From Bacillota bacterium (GTDB lineage Bacteria > Bacillota > Clostridia > Christensenellales > CAG-138): a DNA stretch of 17,715 bases. Shown in pieces: positions 1 through 7,434 of the stretch. The position numbers were made by a program, and so were the translations under genes. The stretch spans positions 1 to 17,715 of the forward strand of contig JAEEYN010000012.1 of NCBI GenBank assembly GCA_016288175.1. The letters are read 5' to 3'. How positions within the stretch are numbered: the stretch's first letter is position 1; the number at the start of each line of letters is the position of its first letter. The notes under the pieces are model-generated. The model ran no database searches, was not told the DNA's origin, and worked only from the letters and a program-made list of their open reading frames with translations.

Positions 1-687
1 AAGCAGGATGCAGTCGCATACCTTCGGCCCGACGCCTTTGAACTTCAGCAGTTCCCTCCGCGCGTCCTCAAGGCTCATATCCCGTAGCTTTTCAAGATCG
101 TAGCCGTCGGCGATCTTCCTTGCGGATTCGATGATGTACGGCGCACGGTAGCCTGCGCCGATCGCTGTGAGCTGCTCCGTTTTCAGCGAAGCGACAGCAT
201 CGGGCGAAGGGAAAGCGAACATCGTTTGCCCCTCGAATTCGAGCTTTTCGCCGCAGAGCGCGCAGAGGCGGTCGATGATTCCGGAAATGCGCTTGATATT
301 GTTGTTGGCGGAGATAATGAAAGAAATCAGCGCCTCGAAAGGCTCCTGGTTGAAAACGCGGATGCCGTTCGCGCCGGGAAGGCAGACGGCAAGGCGCGGG
401 TCGGCTGAGATGAGCGCTTCGATTGCCTTATAGTCCCTTTCAAGATCGAAATAATCTATAAAGAAGCGTTCCTCTCCTGCGGCGCATGGGCGGACGGTCA
501 GTCCTGCATCGGTCCTTGCCGCGCGGATGGGTCTGCCGGAAAGCACGCAGCTGAAAGCGCAGTTCTCCCCCGCCATGTTTTCGCAGCGCTTCCAGCGGAA
601 AGCCTGGCCGCAGTCCGCGCTTTTTTCGAGGTCGAAATCCGGAATATCGGTTACGATAAGCGTATCGTTTTGAAGTTCGTATTTCAT
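1..687 (-). CDS. ogg: 8-oxoguanine DNA glycosylase, OGG1 type (partial, C-terminus outside window)
   Basis: Base-excision repair glycosylase/lyase expected to remove 8-oxoguanine opposite cytosine. The 229 visible codons cover an OGG N-terminal domain with CGQAFRW at residues 26-32, then the start of the HhH-GPD fold. Residues 126-134 read SANNNIKRI, matching the OGG1 block whose Asn and Arg contact the base opposite the lesion. Near the edge, GVGPKVCDC (218-226) is the helix-hairpin-helix with Lys222 at the place of the Schiff-base lysine (Lys249 in human OGG1). The catalytic Asp would lie beyond position 1. The start at 687 puts CGQAFRW at the usual distance from the N-terminus. No Shine-Dalgarno (SD) precedes it, and a -10-like TAAAAT ends 6 nt upstream. 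The gene stands apart from the ribosomal operon, separated by a terminator. AlkA-like glycosylases are related, but the NNN block and OGG_N motif favour OGG. Confidence 0.88.
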   Translation of the reverse strand, partial: MKYELQNDTLIVTDIPDFDLEKSADCGQAFRWKRCENMAGENCAFSCVLSGRPIRAARTDAGLTVRPCAAGEERFFIDYFDLERDYKAIEALISADPRLAVCLPGANGIRVFNQEPFEALISFIISANNNIKRISGIIDRLCALCGEKLEFEGQTMFAFPSPDAVASLKTEQLTAIGAGYRAPYIIESARKIADGYDLEKLRDMSLEDARRELLKFKGVGPKVCDCILL

Positions 688-693
688 GCCGCT

Positions 694-722
694 ATTTTAC
701 TACATCTTTCGCGTTTTGAAAA
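694..722 (-). promoter_or_regulatory. Putative promoter of the ogg gene
   Basis: On the minus strand TTTTCA (717-722), a 17-nt spacer and TAAAAT (694-699) form a sigma-A-like promoter. The -10 box ends 6 nt before the ATG, so transcription would begin at about the start codon itself. The -35 box matches 4 of 6 consensus positions. Confidence 0.4.
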
Positions 723-736
723 GAGCGCGGAAACAG

Positions 737-769
737 AAAAACCGCCGCTTCACGCTTCGGTGAAACGGC
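737..769 (-). terminator. Terminator of the rplU-prp-rpmA operon
   Basis: On the minus strand a 10-bp stem (GCCGTTTCAC with GTGAAGCGGC, one G-T wobble) closes the loop CGAAGC and is followed by GG and five T. It lies 28 bases after the rpmA stop codon and before the ogg promoter, so it separates the two units. Confidence 0.85.
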
Positions 770-796
770 AGTTTCATTCAGTTGTTTAATGCTTTA

Positions 797-1087
797 TCAG
801 CCCGCGATTTCCTCGGGGTAAACGCTGACGCAGCGCTTTCCGCCATGCTTCGTTTCGAAACGAAGGATGCCGTCGACCTTTGCAAACAGGGTGTCATCCT
901 TACCGATGCCGACGTTGTTGCCGGGATGGAAGTGAGTGCCGCGCTGCCTGACGAGGATGTTGCCCGCGAGAACGAACTGACCGTCCGCACGCTTCGGCCC
1001 GAGGCGCTTGGATTCGCTGTCACGGCCGTTACGGGAACTACCAACACCCTTTTTATGTGCAAAAAGCTGCAGATTGATCCTGAACAT
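797..1087 (-). CDS. rpmA: 50S ribosomal protein L27 with cleavable N-terminal extension
   Basis: Large-subunit ribosomal protein whose N-terminus reaches toward the peptidyl-transferase centre. The 96-residue product begins MFRINLQLF and then AHKKGVGSSRNGRDS, the invariant L27 start. The nine extra residues match the Firmicutes Prp-cleaved extension (NLQ-aromatic/Leu-F before A), so mature L27 should begin at Ala10. The central RQRGTHFHPG block is also typical of L27. GGGAGG lies 6 nt before the ATG and inside the last codons of prp; only one base separates the prp stop from this start, so translation is probably coupled. It is the last gene of the rplU-prp-rpmA operon. Confidence 0.97.
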   Translation of the reverse strand: MFRINLQLFAHKKGVGSSRNGRDSESKRLGPKRADGQFVLAGNILVRQRGTHFHPGNNVGIGKDDTLFAKVDGILRFETKHGGKRCVSVYPEEIAG

Positions 1088-1088
1088 A

Positions 1089-1418
1089 TTAAACCTCCCT
1101 CTTTATCAGTTTGAGATAATCACTGTAATCATTTTCGATGGAACGAAGCCCCATGAGCATCGTTTCAAGAATCAGCTCCGCCTTCTTGAGCTGCTCGCCC
1201 CGAACGGAGCGATCGAGCATCAGGCAGAGCCCGCCGTCCATCACTTCAAGCGCGCAGGGGGCCTTTACAAGCTCCTTGATACCGATAACAGCAGTCTGAG
1301 TGATCGCAGAAACCGCTGCGCAGACGATATCCTCACCGTGTTCCGCATAGCCGGTATGGCCGGCAGCTTCGAATCCGACGAGCGCACCGTTTTTTGAATA
1401 GACGGTAATTTCGGTCAT
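1089..1418 (-). CDS. prp: Ribosomal-processing cysteine protease Prp (YsxB family)
   Basis: Cysteine protease that removes the N-terminal extension of L27 in Firmicutes. The 109-residue protein has GHTGY with His21 and DIVCAAVS with Cys33. The 12-residue spacing equals that of the known His22/Cys34 dyad, and the small size fits the family. The ATG at 1418 is chosen because GAGAGG lies 7 nt upstream; an in-frame TTG five codons earlier overlaps that SD and the rplU stop region. The gene sits between rplU and rpmA, its usual place, next to its substrate L27, which carries the matching cleavage site. There is a 11-base gap from the rplU stop. Confidence 0.95.
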   Translation of the reverse strand: MTEITVYSKNGALVGFEAAGHTGYAEHGEDIVCAAVSAITQTAVIGIKELVKAPCALEVMDGGLCLMLDRSVRGEQLKKAELILETMLMGLRSIENDYSDYLKLIKREV

Positions 1419-1429
1419 ACAATTACCTC

Positions 1430-1735
1430 TCAACCGATTGAAAGGATCTTGACCTTGGTATAGGGCTGACGATGGCCTTGCTTTTTGCGGTAATCCTTTT
1501 TGGGCTTATACTTGAAAACGATTACCTTCTTGCCCTTGCCATGCTCCAGCACCTCAGCCTTGGCGCAAACGCCTTCGAGAACGGGCTTGCCGATCTGAAC
1601 GTTTTCGCCCTCAGCCATCATCAGTACGTCGAAATTGACGTTTTCGCCAACCTCGTTATCGAGCTTCTCGACCATGATCTCACTGCCGACCTCGACCTTG
1701 TACTGCTTACCGCCGGTTACGATGATTGCGTACAT
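1430..1735 (-). CDS. rplU: 50S ribosomal protein L21
   Basis: Large-subunit ribosomal protein that binds 23S rRNA. The 101-residue product starts MYAIIVTGGKQYKVEVG and has FKYKPKKDYRKKQGHRQPYT near the C-terminus, both signatures of L21, and has the usual family length. AGGAGG lies 10 nt before the ATG. It is the first gene of the rplU-prp-rpmA operon and is preceded by a strong promoter and an untranslated leader of about 90 nt, where an L21-leader regulatory RNA is expected in Firmicutes. Confidence 0.97.
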   Translation of the reverse strand: MYAIIVTGGKQYKVEVGSEIMVEKLDNEVGENVNFDVLMMAEGENVQIGKPVLEGVCAKAEVLEHGKGKKVIVFKYKPKKDYRKKQGHRQPYTKVKILSIG

Positions 1736-1826
1736 TAGAATTTTTCCTCCTCTTACCAGTCTCGCCCGTGGGGTGGATCGCCGGAAATTCCGGGCATCAC
1801 TTTAAACCGTCTTGGAGCGGCTCAGA
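1736..1826 (-). ncRNA. Probable L21 leader (cis-regulatory 5' UTR of rplU)
   Basis: The untranslated leader between the predicted transcription start (about 1826) and the rplU ATG can fold. AGCCG pairs with CGGTT near the 5' end, CCGGA pairs with TCCGG in the middle, and GCCC near 1784-1787 can pair with GGGC near 1766-1769. Firmicutes rplU operons usually carry an L21 leader thought to bind L21 for feedback control. Identity is inferred from position and foldability; I have not matched a covariance model. Confidence 0.45.
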
Positions 1827-1831
1827 GAGTT

Positions 1832-1860
1832 ATGTTACCACAGCGGATGATCTTTGTCAA
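1832..1860 (-). promoter_or_regulatory. Sigma-A-type promoter of the rplU operon
   Basis: On the minus strand TTGACA (1855-1860) is a perfect -35 box, followed by a 17-nt spacer and TAACAT (1832-1837) as -10. It drives rplU-prp-rpmA and lies just downstream of the plsX terminator. Confidence 0.85.
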
Positions 1861-1894
1861 GCGTTATTTTTCATTTTTTGCATATATTTTCAAT

Positions 1895-1918
1895 AAAAAA
1901 GCGGGCTTTCGGGCCCGC
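1895..1918 (-). terminator. Terminator of the fakA-plsX operon
   Basis: On the minus strand GCGGGC pairs with GCCCGC around a six-base loop, followed by six T. It begins about 20 bases after the plsX stop codon. Confidence 0.9.
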
Positions 1919-1938
1919 CTTTCAGGGTGATCGTTTGA

Positions 1939-2964
1939 TCACTCCGCCTTTTCCTCTTCCTGGGGCAGTGCTGCGATGGATTCGCGGATCCTTTCGGTCA
2001 TGTTCGCTTTCTCCATCCTGTATGCCTGGTCCATGCAGACGGCGAAGGAATGCGCGTCGCTCGAGCCGTGGCCCTTTACAACGGTCTTCTGGCAACCGAG
2101 CAGAACGCTGCCGCCGTAGTTCTGATAGTTCATGAAGTTTTTGAGGTCCATGAACATCCGCTTCATAAGACCCGCTCCGACAAGATAACGCTTTTTCCTG
2201 CGGATCTCCTTCTTGAGCTTTTTGAGCATCTCAAGCGCGGTGCCTTCGGTCGTTTTGATCAGAACGTTGCCGGCAAAGCCGTCGCAGACGACGAGATCGT
2301 ATTTCCCGGTTAAAAGATCGCGGCTTTCCATATTGCCGACGAAGTTGATCCCCGGGGTTTTTTCGAGCATCGGATATGCTTCGCGGCGGAGGTTGTCGCC
2401 CTTTTCGGTTTCGGTTCCGATGTTGAGCATCGCGACCTTCGGTTCCTTGACGCCGAAAGCCGCCTCAAGATAACGGCTGCCCATGATTGCGAACTGCACG
2501 AGCTGTTCCGGAAGGATATCGACGTTCGCGCCGCTGTCGCAGACGCCCACGATGCCGCCCGACATTGTAGGCAGGATCGGGCAGAAAGCGGGACGTCGGA
2601 TGCCGCGGATCCTTCCGATGCGCAGCGTTGACGCGGCGACGAGGGAGCCGGTCGAGCCGTTCGAAACGAGGGCGTTGACTTCGGGATCCTCGCGGAGAAG
2701 ATTGATCGCGCGGATCATGGAGCTGTCCTTTTTATGGCGGATCGCGTCGGTCGGCCGCTCCTCCCCCGTTATGATCTCCGGGGCATGGATGACTTCGATC
2801 CTTCCGCTGAGCTCGCCGCAATCGGCGATCAGAGGATCGATCTGTTCCTTATCGCCGACAAAAACGACGGAAAGGTCGTCATGCTTGCGCATTGCGATCA
2901 ATGCGCCTTCAACATTCGCCTGCGGGCTGTTGTCTCCGCCATGGCAATCGACTGCGATCTTCAT
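1939..2964 (-). CDS. plsX: Phosphate acyltransferase PlsX
   Basis: Peripheral membrane enzyme that converts acyl-ACP and phosphate to acyl-phosphate (reversibly), the acyl donor for PlsY in phosphatidic acid synthesis. The 341-residue product begins MKIAVDCHGGDNSP, the PlsX GGD start. It contains VSNGSTGSLVAAST (about 101-114), the PTMSGG block, and VCDGFAGNVLIKTTEG in the second half, all family signatures, with normal length. Its ATG overlaps the stop of the upstream GNAT gene in an ATGA junction, implying translational coupling. The usual fabH/acpP neighbours are absent; here it closes an operon that also encodes fatty acid kinase subunits, which produce the same acyl-phosphate. The C-terminus is Glu-rich (PQEEEKAE). 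Confidence 0.97.
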   Translation of the reverse strand: MKIAVDCHGGDNSPQANVEGALIAMRKHDDLSVVFVGDKEQIDPLIADCGELSGRIEVIHAPEIITGEERPTDAIRHKKDSSMIRAINLLREDPEVNALVSNGSTGSLVAASTLRIGRIRGIRRPAFCPILPTMSGGIVGVCDSGANVDILPEQLVQFAIMGSRYLEAAFGVKEPKVAMLNIGTETEKGDNLRREAYPMLEKTPGINFVGNMESRDLLTGKYDLVVCDGFAGNVLIKTTEGTALEMLKKLKKEIRRKKRYLVGAGLMKRMFMDLKNFMNYQNYGGSVLLGCQKTVVKGHGSSDAHSFAVCMDQAYRMEKANMTERIRESIAALPQEEEKAE

Positions 2965-4100
2965 TTTGCATTTTCTCCGTTCATGAGTTGTTTGACGTAT
3001 GCGCGCCTGCGTTTATGCCGGATCGCTTTGAAACGCTTCCAAGTATTCAGGATCGCGTGGTTATCAACGAGGTTAAGGTTCGTTTCGGCGTATTCGATAT
3101 TGTCGGCACGGAGCATTTTCATAAGCCCCGCGGAGATGCAGGCGCCGATTCCGCGGTTTGCGTAATCGGGGTGCACAGCGATCAGGCCGAGATCGATAAC
3201 GCGCGGCTTCTTGATCGCCTTAAGAAGGCGGACGAGCGCCGCAGGAGTCAGCTTGCCGTTCGATTTCTGCACCGCTTTCGCGATCGACGGGAAGCAGATG
3301 CCCATGCAGATGACTTTGCCCTCTTCATCGAGGATGACGGCAACGTTGCGCAGGTCGATGATCAGCATGAAGTTGTCGATCATCATCTTCTTCATGCCGG
3401 GCGTGAACGGAACGGTGCCGTAGATATCCTTATAAGCGATATCGAGAAGGTCGAAGAACCCGTCGCCGTATTTTTCGATGAACTCGCGCTTGTTCTTCGC
3501 TTCACCGAAGCGGAGATTGTAGCGATTCATGATGTAATCGGCGGCTTTTTCGTATCTTTCGTTGCGCTCTTCGGGCAGATAGATCTTGCTCTCCACCCAT
3601 TCGACTTCCATCGCGTAGCCGCAGTTTTTGATCAGCTTTTCGTAATAATCGGCGTTATACTGCTCTTCAAAGGTTGAAAGCTGGTCGAAGCCCTCAACAA
3701 GGAGGCCTTCGCGCTCAAGATCCGAAAAGCCGAGCGGGCCGCAGACGGTATCCATGCCCTTCGCGATCGCCCATTTTTCAAGCGCCGCAAAAAGAGCGTC
3801 CGCAACGGCCTGATCGTCGATCGCATCGAACCTTGTGAAGCGGATGCGTTTTTCGTTATGCTTTTCGTTTGAAGCCTTTTGCAGGATCCCGCTGATCCTT
3901 CCGACCATTTCGCCGTCGCGATAGGCGTTGTAGTATACGGCTTCGCAAGTATCGTTATAAACGAAATCATCCCGAAAAACCTTCTTTTCGTCGCCGTAAA
4001 GCGGCGGAACGAAGCAGGGATTGCCTTTATAGAGTTTCAGCGGAAAATCGATGAATTCCTTCTGCTGTTTCTTGGTTTTCGCTTCTTTGATCTCGATCAT
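2961..4100 (-). CDS. GNAT-family N-acetyltransferase-like protein of unknown substrate
   Basis: Cytosolic protein of 379 residues with an acyl-CoA-binding GNAT fold at the C-terminal end. Residues 303-330 contain DLGLIAVHPDYANRGIGA, the motif A strand-loop-helix (RGIG at 316-319). NLNLVDNHAILNTWKRF follows (from 341), typical of the last GNAT strands. The N-terminal half (FIDFPLKLYKGNPCFVPPLYGDE at 17-39, GPLGFSDLEREGLLVEGFD at 121-139) is a conserved module of a larger GNAT subfamily seen in Clostridia and Bacteroidota, whose substrate I do not know. AAAGG sits 8 nt before the ATG. The stop overlaps the plsX start by 4 bases, and the DegV gene ends 33 bases upstream, so it sits inside the Fak/PlsX operon. 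A role in lipid or acyl-phosphate metabolism is only suggested by that position. Confidence 0.85.
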   Translation of the reverse strand: MIEIKEAKTKKQQKEFIDFPLKLYKGNPCFVPPLYGDEKKVFRDDFVYNDTCEAVYYNAYRDGEMVGRISGILQKASNEKHNEKRIRFTRFDAIDDQAVADALFAALEKWAIAKGMDTVCGPLGFSDLEREGLLVEGFDQLSTFEEQYNADYYEKLIKNCGYAMEVEWVESKIYLPEERNERYEKAADYIMNRYNLRFGEAKNKREFIEKYGDGFFDLLDIAYKDIYGTVPFTPGMKKMMIDNFMLIIDLRNVAVILDEEGKVICMGICFPSIAKAVQKSNGKLTPAALVRLLKAIKKPRVIDLGLIAVHPDYANRGIGACISAGLMKMLRADNIEYAETNLNLVDNHAILNTWKRFKAIRHKRRRAYVKQLMNGENAK

Positions 4101-4133
4101 GGTTCAGACCTTTTCTCCTGGTCCGCGCCGCGC

Positions 4134-5000
4134 TCAGCGGTCGGTCGAATGGAAACAGATGCCGACGGTGTTGGGGCCGCAATGGCTGCCGATCGTCGGG
4201 TCGACCTCCACGAACTCCGCGTCGAGCTCGCCGAAGCGTTCCTTAAGCGCCGCCAACACCTCGTTCGCGATATCCTGCGAATCGGCGTGTGCGATCAGGA
4301 TGCGGTGGTCCTTGATGTTGTCGCCGAGCTGCTCGACATAGTCGACAAGGCGGTTGATGGCCTTTACCCTGCCCTTTTCCTTGCCGATGCTGACCATCTT
4401 TCCATCGCGGTTCATGTAGATGATCGGGCGGATACCGAGCAGCGTGCCCATCGTTCCGGCGAGGCCTGAAACGCGGCCGCTGTGCTTGAAGAAACGGAGA
4501 TCGTCCGCGAAGAAATAGACGGCGAAGTGATAGATCTCGTTCTTCGCCCATTCGACGATCTCTTCCGCCGTCTTGCCTGCAAGGTACATGTCGCCTACTT
4601 CGAAAGCGATATTCAGCGAGCAGATCGAGATCGCTTTAGTATCGATCTCATAGAATTTCCTCTCGGGATACTTTTCCCGGAGTTCCGCGACCGCCTGATC
4701 CATGCTCTCGAAGGTGCCGGACATGGCTCTTGAAAAATGAACGTAGAGGATGTCGTTCCCCGCTTCGAATTCGGGGGTAAAGTATTTCAGGTATTCCTCC
4801 TTGCTGATCGCGCTTGTGGTGGGGATCACGCCGCCGCGAAGCCTGTCATAGAAGGTTTTTGCGTCGAATTCGTCGAAATCGACGTAGGGATAAACGAGCT
4901 TGCCGTCAATCGTATACGGCATGCTGATGAGCTTATAGCCGTATTTTTCGGCCATTTTCGGGGTGATGTCGGTATCGGTATCCGTGAAAAGAACCAGCAT
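4134..5000 (-). CDS. fakB: DegV family lipid-binding protein (FakB-like)
   Basis: FakB/DegV proteins hold a free fatty acid and present its carboxylate to the kinase FakA. The 288-residue product has family landmarks in order: FTDTDTDIT at residues 5-13 (replacing the more common TDS start), IPTTSAIS at 59-66 with the ligand-carboxylate Ser/Thr, SRAMSGTF at 90-97, FFKHSGRVSG in the middle, and TIGSHCGPNTVGI near the end. GGAGG lies 7 nt before the ATG at 5000. It begins 27 bases after fakA and precedes the GNAT gene, so it is probably the dedicated partner of the adjacent kinase. The fatty-acid chain preference cannot be read from the sequence. Confidence 0.92.
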   Translation of the reverse strand: MLVLFTDTDTDITPKMAEKYGYKLISMPYTIDGKLVYPYVDFDEFDAKTFYDRLRGGVIPTTSAISKEEYLKYFTPEFEAGNDILYVHFSRAMSGTFESMDQAVAELREKYPERKFYEIDTKAISICSLNIAFEVGDMYLAGKTAEEIVEWAKNEIYHFAVYFFADDLRFFKHSGRVSGLAGTMGTLLGIRPIIYMNRDGKMVSIGKEKGRVKAINRLVDYVEQLGDNIKDHRILIAHADSQDIANEVLAALKERFGELDAEFVEVDPTIGSHCGPNTVGICFHSTDR

Positions 5001-5027
5001 TTTGTTTCCTCCTGTTATTGCGTATGA

Positions 5028-6695
5028 TCACTCAAGGACCATAATGTAATCGAAAATCGGCTGACCGCCGTCGATGAAGATCGTTTCGGTCATTTTATAC
5101 CGCGATTCAAGCTCCGCTTCGAGCGCGCTGCGCTGCTCTTCGCCGACGCCTGCGCCGTAGATTATCAGCATGATGTCGAAATCTCCGGCATTATTCGCTT
5201 CCGCGAGTGCAAGCGCAGCGGAGTTCGCATCCTTCGTATCGGCGAAGACCTTATCGCCTACGAAGCAGATGTAGTCGCCGCGGGTGATCGTAACCCCGTT
5301 CTTGACGGTGTCCCTCGACGCCTGCGAAACGGCGCCGGTAACAACGTTTTCGATGATCTCCTGCTGCTCGGCAAGGATCTGCTCGGTATCGTTCGAAGAA
5401 GTGTCGAGCATCGAGATGGCGGCGTAGCCTTCGCCGATCGTCTTTGTCGGGACGATGCGGATATCGGCGTTCTTATAGAGCCCCGCGGCCTGCTTCGCCG
5501 TCAGGATAACGTTGCCGTTGTTCGGGAAAACGAGGATCGTATCGGCATTGATGCTTTCGAACGCTTTTATGAAATCCTCCGCGGAGGGGTTCATCGACTG
5601 ACCTCCCTCGATGACCCAATCGCAGCCGAGGGAATAGAAGGTCGTCTTGATGCCGTCTCCGGCGGCAACGGAAACGATGCCGTAAGCCTTATGCGGTTTC
5701 GGCGCGGCGACCGTAAAACGGTTTCGGACCGTGGTCTCGTTATGCTGAAGGGTCATGTTCTCGACCTTGACGGTCAGGAATTCGCCGAACTGCTGGCAAT
5801 AGTTGAAGATATCGCCGGGCTTCATCGTATGGACATGCGCCTTAACGATCGAACCGTCCCTGAATGCGACGACCGATTCGCCGACGGCGTTGAGATGCTC
5901 TTTGAAAGCGTTCATATCGAAATGATCGAGGTCGACCTTCGAGCGCTGGAGCCGCAGGAGGAATTCGGTGCAGTAGCCGAACTCGAGCTCGCTGTCCTCC
6001 GTGAAAAGATCGATATTAGCCTGCTGTTTGGATTCGGCCTTGTGTGAGCTGAATTCATCGGCGGAATAGCCTTCGATCGCGTGCTTCATGCCTTCTGCGA
6101 TATAGATGAAGCCCGCTCCGCCGCTGTCGACAACGCCGGATTCCTTGAGCACCGCAAGCAGCTCCGGCGTGCGGTCGAGCGAAAGGCGCAGCTCCGCAGT
6201 GAAATCATCGAAGAAGCTCTTGATGGAACTGCTTTCGGTGATCCTCGAAGCGGCAAAGCGCACCGCGTCCTTATAGACGGTCAGGATCGTGCCTTCGACC
6301 GGAACGGAAACTGCGCGGTATGCTTCGTCGACGCCGACTTCGAAAGCGTGGCTCAGAGTCGGGATATCGGCCTGGTCGACGCCCTCAAGACCGCGTGCGA
6401 TGCCCGCGAAGATCCTCGAAAGGATGACGCCTGAATTGCCGCGCGCGCCGAGAAGCATCCCGTTCGCAACGGCCGACGCCGCCGAACCGAGGCCCTTGTC
6501 GATCACTTTCGAAAGTGCAGCGGCGCCGGAGTCGATCGTCATGTACATATTGTCGCCGGTATCGCCGTCCGGGATCGGGAAAACGTTCAGATCGTTGACG
6601 ATCTTGCGGTTTGCTTCAAGGTTGATCGCACCGGAACGGACCATGTTGGCGAAAAGCTCGCCGTCGATTTTCGTATTATTGATTCGTGTTTCCAT
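5028..6695 (-). CDS. fakA: Fatty acid kinase FakA-like protein (DhaL/YloV family)
   Basis: FakA phosphorylates FakB-bound fatty acid with ATP to give acyl-phosphate. The 555-residue product matches YloV/FakA length. An N-terminal DhaL/DAK2 kinase domain (about 1-200) carries NVFPIPDGDTGDN (37-49), whose Asp43, Asp45 and Asp48 should bind Mg-ATP, and GARGNSGVILSRIF soon after. A middle domain follows, then a C-terminal DegV-like region with VIEGGQSMNPSAEDF and FPNNGNVILTAKQA. The ATG at 6695 is chosen because AAGGA lies about 7 nt upstream and the protein then starts METRINN as in the family; 32 upstream in-frame codons overlap the DUF308 gene. It lies 22 bases after the DUF308 stop and is followed by the DegV/FakB gene. 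Confidence 0.94.
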   Translation of the reverse strand: METRINNTKIDGELFANMVRSGAINLEANRKIVNDLNVFPIPDGDTGDNMYMTIDSGAAALSKVIDKGLGSAASAVANGMLLGARGNSGVILSRIFAGIARGLEGVDQADIPTLSHAFEVGVDEAYRAVSVPVEGTILTVYKDAVRFAASRITESSSIKSFFDDFTAELRLSLDRTPELLAVLKESGVVDSGGAGFIYIAEGMKHAIEGYSADEFSSHKAESKQQANIDLFTEDSELEFGYCTEFLLRLQRSKVDLDHFDMNAFKEHLNAVGESVVAFRDGSIVKAHVHTMKPGDIFNYCQQFGEFLTVKVENMTLQHNETTVRNRFTVAAPKPHKAYGIVSVAAGDGIKTTFYSLGCDWVIEGGQSMNPSAEDFIKAFESINADTILVFPNNGNVILTAKQAAGLYKNADIRIVPTKTIGEGYAAISMLDTSSNDTEQILAEQQEIIENVVTGAVSQASRDTVKNGVTITRGDYICFVGDKVFADTKDANSAALALAEANNAGDFDIMLIIYGAGVGEEQRSALEAELESRYKMTETIFIDGGQPIFDYIMVLE

Positions 6696-6717
6696 GATTT
6701 TATCCTTAATGCTCCGA

Positions 6718-7305
6718 TTATTGCATTCTTCCGTCGATCGCGTCGGGATACTGGTTGTTGATGATCTTGACGGTGAAAATCGCGACGACAAGATTCAGAA
6801 GGCCCTGTGCGATCAGCGCCGCGCCGAGAAAACCGAGAAGGATCTGCACGCTCTCCCATGGGCGGAACGCAACGATGACGCCTACAGCGAAGGTCAGAAA
6901 CGCGAAAACGGCGATCAGCCACCAGGCGCCGATCCCGAAACGTTTTGCGTCGATCGCAACGCGCAGGCGGAACAGTGCGTCCGCAACGATCGCGATGCCG
7001 AGCGCGACAAGCGTCATGTCGATCAGTTTTTCCGGCCGGATCAGAACTATCGTGCCGAGAACGATCATCAGTATTCCGAACTGCAGGTCGAACTGGAACG
7101 CAAGTCTGTAAAGATCCTTTGAAAAATAGCCGATCATTTTAACGACGCCGAACGCGATCATGGCGATACCGAGGATGCAGCCGAAAACGCAAAGCGACGG
7201 CTCCGGCATCCAAATTAAAAAAGCGCCGATGACGCAAAAGATTACGGACATCACGAGATATCCGATCTTAGCGATCTTCATCGGTGCAACGGAGCGCATT
7301 TTCAT
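6718..7305 (-). CDS. DUF308/HdeD-like integral membrane protein
   Basis: Polytopic membrane protein of 195 residues with about six hydrophobic segments arranged as three pairs (for example IGYLVMSVIFCVIGAFLIW, FGILMIVLGTIVLI, LLGFLGAALIAQGLLNLVVAIF). FRPWESVQILLGFLGAALIAQG is typical of the DUF308/HdeD family, whose biochemical role is mostly undefined (E. coli HdeD is linked to acid resistance). The ATG at 7305 lies 11 nt after GGAGG; an ATG at 7314 is only 2 nt from that SD and less likely. It is the first gene of the unit containing fakA, fakB, the GNAT gene and plsX, 22 bases before fakA. Any functional link to fatty acid kinase is inference from position. Confidence 0.82.
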   Translation of the reverse strand: MKMRSVAPMKIAKIGYLVMSVIFCVIGAFLIWMPEPSLCVFGCILGIAMIAFGVVKMIGYFSKDLYRLAFQFDLQFGILMIVLGTIVLIRPEKLIDMTLVALGIAIVADALFRLRVAIDAKRFGIGAWWLIAVFAFLTFAVGVIVAFRPWESVQILLGFLGAALIAQGLLNLVVAIFTVKIINNQYPDAIDGRMQ

Positions 7306-7337
7306 GTAGATCATAACCTCCACATTTTGCTATTGTA

Positions 7338-7346
7338 GTTATAGCA
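7338..7346 (-). promoter_or_regulatory. Extended -10 promoter of the DUF308-fakA-plsX operon
   Basis: The minus strand reads TGCTATAAC, a TGn-extended -10 element, 32 bases before the ATG at 7305. The -35 position (TTCAGT, 7361-7366, spacing 17) is poor. The core TTTGTGCTATAA is identical to that of the penicillin-binding protein promoter at 9065-9076. Confidence 0.55.
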
Positions 7347-7389
7347 CAAAGCGCTGCGGAACTGAACAGTCAATCGATCTGCAATGCAC

Positions 7390-7415
7390 AAAAAACAGAC
7401 ATTCCCGCAGGAATG
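7390..7415 (-). terminator. Terminator of the TetR-family gene
   Basis: On the minus strand CATTCC pairs with GGAATG around TGCG; after four bases (TCTG) there is a run of six T. It begins 20 bases after the TetR-family stop codon. Confidence 0.65.
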
Positions 7416-7434
7416 CCCAAAAATAGATTGTTTA

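Noticed and set aside
2892..3677. Plus-strand frame of 261 codons opposite the GNAT gene
   Set aside because: It is antisense to a conserved gene, has no start context or family motif, and composition explains it.
7366..7371. TTGACT on the minus strand as a -35 box for the DUF308-fakA operon
   Set aside because: It lies about 22-24 bases from the TATAAC -10 box, too far; the extended -10 element explains the promoter better.
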